Shown: piece by piece, positions 57,703 through 64,000 of the stretch | Layout: every line of letters begins with the position of its first letter | Position numbering within the stretch: position 1 is the stretch's first letter | Source of the DNA: Linnemannia schmuckeri | Taxonomy: Eukaryota; Mortierellomycota; Mortierellomycetes; Mortierellales; Mortierellaceae | Direction: 5' to 3' | NCBI GenBank assembly: GCA_029449235.1 | Contig: JANATG010000013.1 | Coordinates: 1,364,001 to 1,428,000, forward strand | DNA length: 64,000 nt | Translations under genes and position numbers: made by a program | Notes under the pieces: model-generated | What the model was told of the DNA's origin: nothing | Seen by the model: only the letters and a program-made list of their open reading frames with translations | Databases searched by the model: none

Positions 57703-59220
57703 ATGACCTCAGCACAACTACTTCTTCTCCCAGCAGAGGTCCTTTTCCACATAGGAGAACACCTCGACAGACAGTCCCTCTATGCAGCTATACAAACGTC
57801 AACACTCCTCTACAGCACTTTTACCCCTCTCCTCTGGAGAACCATTGCCCTGGATGACTCTTCAGAACACCAAGTCCACTTCGAAGCCCTCCAATCCAGA
57901 GCAGACCATGTCCACAACCTTTCCCTAAGGACCTTTCTCCCTTCTTATTACACCCTTACCTTCCCAAGTCTCTCCTCCCTCTCCTTCCTCAACGATTACA
58001 GCTTCCTTTGTGCACCCACCTTTGTCCAACGCAATCCAACCATCAGAGACCTCTTCATTATCGACCGGCAATCATTGCCTACCAGGGATTTCTGGGACGC
58101 TGTTTACTCCGAATGGCACCAGCCCAGATCTCTCACAGTCCAGGGCCTCAATGTCACCGAAAGAGCAGCAACTACTTTCTGGAAGGCCTGTAGTCGATTC
58201 GAGACCCTCCACCTGTCCTTCCACGCCCCCTCTTCATCATTGCCCAAGGACTTGGTCTTCCCTCTTGTCACACACTTGGATCTCAAGACGGACCATCAAA
58301 GGACGGAACCTTTCTCTGCAGAGGAGCAGTTGGCTTTCATCATGGCCTGCCCTAGTCTCACCAGCCTCTGTTGGTCACTCGACCAATTTGAATCTCCGAT
58401 GCTGCAGTTCTACGAGGCTCTTACTCAAAAGACCTGGACGCAGCTGACTGACCTTGAGCTCAGGAGTTCGACTCACCTGGACACGGAAATGGCGGCGGTC
58501 GTGGATTCGCTCCCACCACTCAGGAGACTTGTTTTGTCACAGTGTTCTTTTGGACCCTTCACTTTTTCCAAGCTGAAAAAGCACCACTTTGCATCACTCG
58601 AGGTCCTGGACGTTGTTGGATGTGACGGATTCACATCTGCTATGGCCCTGGAGATGCTGTCGAGATGTCCTCGCCTGCAAGAGTTCAGTTGCCCACATAT
58701 CCACCTAAAGGACTTTGTCCAGTCGTCTGAGGATCGGCAGCAACAAAAACAGCTGGGGCATCAACCATTCGCTTGTCAGCAACACCTCAGACACCTGAAC
58801 ACATTCATCTACAAGGACGACAATAATCCTGCCGATTGGACCATCAAAGCAATGGGGCGACTATCCGCCTTCACCCAGCTGGAGCATCTCTCCCTCTGCC
58901 CAGCTCGCCTTGACCCCGCATGCCAACCTCAGGCACAAGACCAACCGCACGTGACCAACAGCGGATTGGAAATGTGTCTGGAAAATGGCCTGGATCGCCT
59001 CCGTAGTCTGAGCAAACTTGCATTCTTTGGGTTTGGAGGCTCTTCGCCGAGGATGGGGATGAAGGAGGTACAGTGGATGGTACAGTCCTGGAAGCAGCTG
59101 AAGATTGTGGTGGGCAACTTTTCAGAAACGGAGGAGGAACGTTCAATAGGCGAGATTGCAGTTGTCTTTGAACAACATAATGTTGCACACCTTGCAATAC
59201 AAAGCAATAACAAGCAATAA
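57703..59220 (+). CDS. F-box/LRR-like protein
   Basis: A 505-residue intronless protein. An F-box-like region occupies residues 5-51 (LLLLPAEVLFHIGEHLDRQSL...TPLLWRTIAL). Leucine-rich segments follow (LSSLSFLND, LVTHLDLKTD, LTDLELRSS, LEVLDVVGCDG, LEHLSLCPARL). A substrate receptor of an SCF ubiquitin ligase is inferred from architecture. The start at 57703 is the first ATG after the AAC repeat; an in-frame ATG at 57550 would add MIPLSHSTH plus ~40 Asn. Codons are C-rich. A poly(A) hexamer AATAAA overlaps the TAA stop (59216-59221). It is not obviously closer to the F-box gene at 15057 than to the family in general. Confidence 0.85.
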   Translation: MTSAQLLLLPAEVLFHIGEHLDRQSLYAAIQTSTLLYSTFTPLLWRTIALDDSSEHQVHFEALQSRADHVHNLSLRTFLPSYYTLTFPSLSSLSFLNDYSFLCAPTFVQRNPTIRDLFIIDRQSLPTRDFWDAVYSEWHQPRSLTVQGLNVTERAATTFWKACSRFETLHLSFHAPSSSLPKDLVFPLVTHLDLKTDHQRTEPFSAEEQLAFIMACPSLTSLCWSLDQFESPMLQFYEALTQKTWTQLTDLELRSSTHLDTEMAAVVDSLPPLRRLVLSQCSFGPFTFSKLKKHHFASLEVLDVVGCDGFTSAMALEMLSRCPRLQEFSCPHIHLKDFVQSSEDRQQQKQLGHQPFACQQHLRHLNTFIYKDDNNPADWTIKAMGRLSAFTQLEHLSLCPARLDPACQPQAQDQPHVTNSGLEMCLENGLDRLRSLSKLAFFGFGGSSPRMGMKEVQWMVQSWKQLKIVVGNFSETEEERSIGEIAVVFEQHNVAHLAIQSNNKQ

Positions 59221-60529
59221 ATAGAGAGAAAGAGGTTGTTGTTGGGTACGAGACGAAGTTGAGGGCAAGGAGCGCAAAGAGACAAAACAGAAATAAGATA
59301 GAAGTGTCTGATCGTTCATGCAGCTGCAAAAGGACGCACAATAAAGTATTAGAAAACAGACAAAAGAACGCTCGTATTGCCCCTCTTTGTTTTTTTTTTG
59401 GTTATCTGTTCGCTCATTTGTTTCTTCATGATACTTTTTGTGATGGTGATCGAACTATATCCGCTTCACTACGTGTTTGATTAAACGATCGATGCTGTGC
59501 CTGGATCCACTACTGGTTACGGGGTTCTATTGTAGTTGTTACAGTGGAAGGTGAAAACACCCAAGTTGAGAGTCCACTTCTTCGCTTTTTACCTTTGTAA
59601 GTCATGAAACCATGGTCTAGACCTCCCTCTTTTGCTCTTTGTTTGTGAAACACCATCAGGGGTATTGGCAAGAGACGGCGTAATCGTACAAAAAAATGGC
59701 GAGGGTTCAACAAAAAGAAAAGAAGAGAGGAAGAGACGATTCTTGCTTATCTCTGTTTTTGTCATGTTCATCTCGTTCCCTCTCTTCTCCTGTCGTTCAT
59801 CATCTTTCATTCATACTCCCACCACTCTTTCATTTCTCGATTGACACTCACCAGTCTCCTCCCACAATCGGGCCCACTTCTAGTCCTCCGACCTCACATC
59901 ATCTTTCACAAACGCACATCAACACTAACAACAACAGCTCTCTCTCAGAACCGACAGACAGCCAACTCTCTCCTTGCTCAGCGTGTCAGAGGTATATCCT
60001 TCGCCAGGTCTGGAGGTAATCCTTGGCTCGCTCGCTCTGATACAAGGAAAGACGTGGCTCTGCAAGATGCTAATACGTAATTGACGCACAAACAGGTAGA
60101 TCCTCCTCTTCAACTGAAAAAACAAGCCCTGCCAGCCCATATCGTTGCGACCTATATAAAATAACAGGTGCTCCACTCGTCAAAAAGGTAACAGAAGGGA
60201 CGTGTGAAAATGGCCGTAGAAAGGAACATTCAATTGCTATTGCATGCTACATATCATGTCCCAGTGCTTCTAACAGAATATACTTTTTACTATCTTTGTC
60301 ATTAGCATAACCGTTCCTTTGCTTACCAGTTTCACCACCTCAACAGTTGTCCTTTAGGTGTACCCGAGGTAAATCCAACTGCCACGGAGATAAACAGCTA
60401 AATTGTTTTCAGAAAGGCACAGCTAACTTATTTGTATTACATACTCAATACCTGTAATTGCAATTGTACCGTGTTCGTCACCAAGCATTTCCCTATCACC
60501 ACCAACCCCTACTCCCTCACACTAGGAAT
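59221..60529. other. Intergenic between F-box and STAND genes
   Basis: CT-rich and balanced segments, no gene supported. A potential 3' splice site (CACTAG) ends 5 bp before the ATG at 60530, so an upstream exon of the STAND gene could lie here. Confidence 0.45.
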
Positions 60530-63500
60530 ATGAGCCCACAGACCAAGCGCCCCCTTTCAGTGTCTCACGCGGACCAGTTCGTAAAGACAAGGCGCTTGGA
60601 GGATACTTCGAACAGTGATTATGAACTCACTGAGGCACAGGACGATCAAAAGGTTGAATCCGCTGTACTCGCTTTAAGGATGCAGCGCCTGGACGAGTAC
60701 AGACAGCCGGTCTACGTTGCTCCTATGGCCAAGCCCAACCTCTTATCCTCGGATGACACACGGTTCCCTCTGATGGACAAGGTCAAGGACTTTTTTGCTG
60801 GCGACTTTCAGGTCATGCTGATTCTAGGCGACTCGGGAGCAGGCAAGTCGACTTTCAATCGGTACCTGGAACATGAGCTCTGGCAGAAATACAAGGCAGG
60901 AGGCCGTGTCCCGCTTTTCATCAATCTGCCAGCCTTGGAGCGACCAGAGAAAGAGCTAGTTGCGGAACAGTTGAGGATGCACGACTTTACAGACGACCAG
61001 ATCCGTGGGCTGAAGCAGCACCGCCAGTTTATGTTAATTTGCGATGGATACGACGAGAGCCAGCTCACCTCCAACCTCCACATCACCAACCTCCTCAACC
61101 GATCGGGACAGTGGAATGCCAAGCTGCTCATCACCTGTCGCACTCAGTACCTCGGACCAGACTATCGGATTCGCTTTGCGCCAACGGCAACCAACCAATA
61201 TCACCGCATCGCCAACGACCTCTTCATGGAAGCTGTCATCACCCCCTTCTCCAAAGAGCAGATCGAAGATTATGTCGAGCGATATGTACCTCTCGAGCCA
61301 CGAACCTGGGTCAAGAAGGATTACATGGACAAGCTGATAGCTATCCCTAATCTGATGGATCTGGGCAGGAACCCTTTCCTTCTGACGCTCTGCTTGGAGG
61401 CCCTTCCCGGCGTTGTCCAGGGCAAGTCTGATCTCTCGAGGCTCCGCGTCACTCGTGTCCAGCTGTATGACAGTTTTGTGTGGCACTGGCTCGCAGTCAA
61501 CAAGCATCGTCTACAGGAGCACAGGCTGAGCGAGGGTAAGTTGTTGGCATTCGAAAGATTGCTGGAGGCTGGTTTCGAACAGACTGGTATCGCTTTTCAA
61601 CAGGACTTGGCAGCGGCAATCTTTCAGGAGCAGAAGGGCAGATCTGCTGTCGTCTACACCGAAAAACGTGATGGAGCCTCATGGAAAGCAAGGTTTTTTG
61701 GTCCAAAGCCTGAGACGATTCTCCTCCGAGGCGCTTGTCTGTTGAGTCGAGTTGGAACCCAATACCGCTTTGTCCACCGATCCATCCTGGAGTATTTTTA
61801 TTCACGCACTATCTATGGGCCCCCTGACAGCTATGACGAGTTTGATCCTCACCCACGTTCCGACACTAGCAATATCGACAACCATCCGCTGTCCCAAAGG
61901 GACCTTGTTGCAGAACCGTCAATCATCCAATTCTTAGCGGAACGCGTGCGGTTGAACCCTAACTTTAAGCAGCAACTTCTCGCGCTTATTGAGCAGTCCA
62001 AGACAGACGAACATGCTGCTCGTGCTGCGACGAACTCTATCACTATATTGGTCAAGGCTGGGGTCTCGTTCATTGGAGCGGATCTTCAAGGCATTCGAGT
62101 TCCAGGAGCTGATTTGTCAGGCGGGCAGTTCGACTCGGCTCAGCTGCAGGAGGCCAACTTGATAAGCGTCAATCTCACCAGAAGCTGGATTCGACAGGCG
62201 GATCTTAGCAAGACGCGGATGGAAGGGGTGCAGTTCGGAGAGCTACCATTTTTGGATATTCTTTTCATGGTGTACTCAGTTGCTTACTCTCCGAACGGGG
62301 AATCATTTGCTGCGGGTCTAGGTCGTGGTCTCATCGACATTTACGATACCACAACCTGGACAGCGACTCGCACCTTCCGTGGCCACAAGGGAAAAGTTAC
62401 CAGCATTGCTTACTCTCCCTCTGGAAAGCAGCTTGTCTCAGGCAGTCGCGATTTTACAGTCCGGTTGTGGAACTGCCAGACAGGAATGACTGATTTTACT
62501 CTCGAGGGGCATACTGACGAAGTCAATGCCGTGGTATTTTCACCTTCAGGCTGTCAGGTTGCGTCAGCCAGCGACGACGGGACCGTGAGGCTATGGAATC
62601 CTCGGACGGGGGCCATTCTTTTTGTCTTGCAGGGTCATACCAACTGGATTTATAGCGTTGCGTACTCGCCTGATGGACGAAGCGTTGTCTCTGGAGGCCA
62701 TGACAGGACGATACGAATATTCGATACATACTATGGACAGACGGGCTTGGTCCTCGATAATGAGGACCGGATTGTTATTTGCGTCGCCTATTCGCCTGAC
62801 GGTAAGTGGATCGCTGCAGGCGATACCGGTGGTAATTTGCGGCTGTGGGGATCAATCACTGGTAAATCAGGAAAAGAGTGGAAAGGCCATGTGGGTACTG
62901 TTTGTGCCGTCAGCTTTTCGCCAAATGGATTATGGATAGCCTCGTCTAGCGATGATCGTACGGTGAAGTTATGGGATTCCCATGCAGGCACCCTCGTCTC
63001 AGTCTTTGCAGGCCACTCTGCAATTGTGGAATCCGTTGCGTTCTCGCCGAACAGCCTGCAGATGACTTCAGGGAGCCAGGATGGGACCGTGCGGTTGTGG
63101 GATTTAACGACCACTGGAGCAGGATTCGACCTAAATATCGCCCAATCTGATCCGATCACAAGCGTCGCCTATTCTTCTGATGGAAGTTGCCTCGTCGCTA
63201 GCAGCAACTCTGGGACTCTGCGACAGTATGATGCGGTGACTGGAAAGCTCGGTCGTTCGTTTCCATGCGATTCCCAGCAAGCCGAGGTCTTAACGATTTC
63301 ACCGGATGGTCGTCGAATTGCCACCGCTGGATATTCCAAAGTCATCAAGATATGGAGTATGGAAACAGGTGTCGCCGACTTTGTTCTCCGAGGCCATACG
63401 GACTGGGTCAATACGTTGGCATTCTCACCTAATGGCCAGTGGCTTGTTTCCGGTAGCTGGGACGAGACTGTGCGCCTTTGGGATGCCCACTTAGGAACGC

Positions 63501-64000
63501 CCGGCCTTGCGCTCGTAGGCCACAGGGACGATGTCCTGAGTGTGGCATTTTCAACATGTGGACGGCAGCTCATATCTGGAAGCAAAGATGGGACCATTCG
63601 AATCTGGGAGATTGCTACAGGCAAATCACGAGTGTCTGTGGATGTCTGGCCTTCAAAACCAGACGCCATAAGTTATTCACCGAGTAGAAAGTTGATTGCA
63701 ATAGGACTGAGAGAAAGCGGTTCCGTGGAATTGTGGGGCGAGGACAGCGAGGAACCCTCGCACTCTTTGCAACATACGGACCCAATTAGCTGTATTGCCT
63801 TTTCGCTTTGTGGTCAGTGGATTACCACCGTTTGCAGAGATTCTGTGTGGATATGGAACTTGATCGTGAAAGATGCGGTGCAGAAGTGGGAATGCGCTCT
63901 GGTTATTCGAGAAATTCTCGGGGATGTCACTGGTATTGCCTGGAACCCAAACGAATTGGAGTTTGTAACTGGTTCCAGAGACGGTCATGTGCAAGCATGG
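60530..64000 (+). CDS. NACHT-pentapeptide-WD40 STAND protein (3' end outside window)
   Basis: Open for 1157 codons without an intron and still open at the window edge. Residues 1-90 show no known effector domain. The NACHT NTPase has Walker A GDSGAGKST (100-108) and Walker B FMLICDGYDES (acidic residues 172-176), then a winged-helix-like region with FVHRSILEYF. About residues 513-570 are pentapeptide-type A(D/N)LxX repeats (GADLQGI, GADLSGG, EANLISV, QADLSKT). From about 580 there are 14 WD40 repeats (for example SGSRDFTVRLW, SASDDGTVRLW, SGSWDETVRLW), enough for two seven-blade propellers. STAND proteins are NTP-dependent switches that oligomerise on ligand sensing; in fungi, NACHT-WD40 members include HET-E-type self/non-self recognition proteins. 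Sensor role inferred. Start could lie in an upstream exon. Confidence 0.9.
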   Translation, partial: MSPQTKRPLSVSHADQFVKTRRLEDTSNSDYELTEAQDDQKVESAVLALRMQRLDEYRQPVYVAPMAKPNLLSSDDTRFPLMDKVKDFFAGDFQVMLILGDSGAGKSTFNRYLEHELWQKYKAGGRVPLFINLPALERPEKELVAEQLRMHDFTDDQIRGLKQHRQFMLICDGYDESQLTSNLHITNLLNRSGQWNAKLLITCRTQYLGPDYRIRFAPTATNQYHRIANDLFMEAVITPFSKEQIEDYVERYVPLEPRTWVKKDYMDKLIAIPNLMDLGRNPFLLTLCLEALPGVVQGKSDLSRLRVTRVQLYDSFVWHWLAVNKHRLQEHRLSEGKLLAFERLLEAGFEQTGIAFQQDLAAAIFQEQKGRSAVVYTEKRDGASWKARFFGPKPETILLRGACLLSRVGTQYRFVHRSILEYFYSRTIYGPPDSYDEFDPHPRSDTSNIDNHPLSQRDLVAEPSIIQFLAERVRLNPNFKQQLLALIEQSKTDEHAARAATNSITILVKAGVSFIGADLQGIRVPGADLSGGQFDSAQLQEANLISVNLTRSWIRQADLSKTRMEGVQFGELPFLDILFMVYSVAYSPNGESFAAGLGRGLIDIYDTTTWTATRTFRGHKGKVTSIAYSPSGKQLVSGSRDFTVRLWNCQTGMTDFTLEGHTDEVNAVVFSPSGCQVASASDDGTVRLWNPRTGAILFVLQGHTNWIYSVAYSPDGRSVVSGGHDRTIRIFDTYYGQTGLVLDNEDRIVICVAYSPDGKWIAAGDTGGNLRLWGSITGKSGKEWKGHVGTVCAVSFSPNGLWIASSSDDRTVKLWDSHAGTLVSVFAGHSAIVESVAFSPNSLQMTSGSQDGTVRLWDLTTTGAGFDLNIAQSDPITSVAYSSDGSCLVASSNSGTLRQYDAVTGKLGRSFPCDSQQAEVLTISPDGRRIATAGYSKVIKIWSMETGVADFVLRGHTDWVNTLAFSPNGQWLVSGSWDETVRLWDAHLGTPGLALVGHRDDVLSVAFSTCGRQLISGSKDGTIRIWEIATGKSRVSVDVWPSKPDAISYSPSRKLIAIGLRESGSVELWGEDSEEPSHSLQHTDPISCIAFSLCGQWITTVCRDSVWIWNLIVKDAVQKWECALVIREILGDVTGIAWNPNELEFVTGSRDGHVQAW

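Overview
The window looks like nuclear DNA of an early-diverging filamentous fungus, most likely Mortierellomycotina. This is inferred from style, not from a database match. Genes are intron-bearing with short GT..AG introns (about 90-400 bp). There are F-box/leucine-rich proteins, a NACHT-pentapeptide-WD40 STAND protein, a SAP-TKL kinase and proline/serine-rich single-pass membrane proteins. Intergenic DNA is very rich in CT/GA tracts and AAC/CAA microsatellites. I saw no prokaryotic operons, rRNA, convincing tRNA, CRISPR or complete transposon.

Left part (1-12.8 kb): sparse, with small single-exon genes for acidic or His/Asp-rich, probably disordered proteins. Three on the + strand (271-714, 2695-2958, 6162-6476) share an N-terminal module and a TTCATATAAA core promoter. 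A His/Asp-rich protein lies at 8633-9202 (-). 12.8-17 kb: a seven-exon SAP-TKL kinase whose catalytic lysine appears to have moved to the glycine loop, as in WNK kinases, followed on the same strand by an F-box/LRR gene. 17-33 kb: mostly low-complexity intergenic DNA with a three-finger C2H2 factor (22830-24257, -), a repeat-bearing acidic protein (28918-29394, +), weak small ORFs and possible gene relics.

33-53 kb is a denser, conserved housekeeping block: urate oxidase (+), a COQ11-like SDR (-), MAF1 (+), a ~1991-residue arrestin-fold protein (-), two small proline-rich proteins (-), and the actin-capping beta subunit (-, start codon alone on its own exon). 53-57 kb holds a tandem duplication of a single-pass membrane protein gene; the upstream copy (56299-55355) is intact and the other (54085-53236) carries two apparent frameshifts. 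57-64 kb: a second F-box gene behind a long AAC repeat, then a NACHT-pentapeptide-WD40 gene that is open for 1157 codons and runs off the right edge.

The best candidates for something undescribed are (1) the small TATA-driven acidic protein family, (2) the SAP-TKL kinase with GxGxFK plus VAIG in place of VAIK, and (3) the duplicated proline-rich membrane protein pair.
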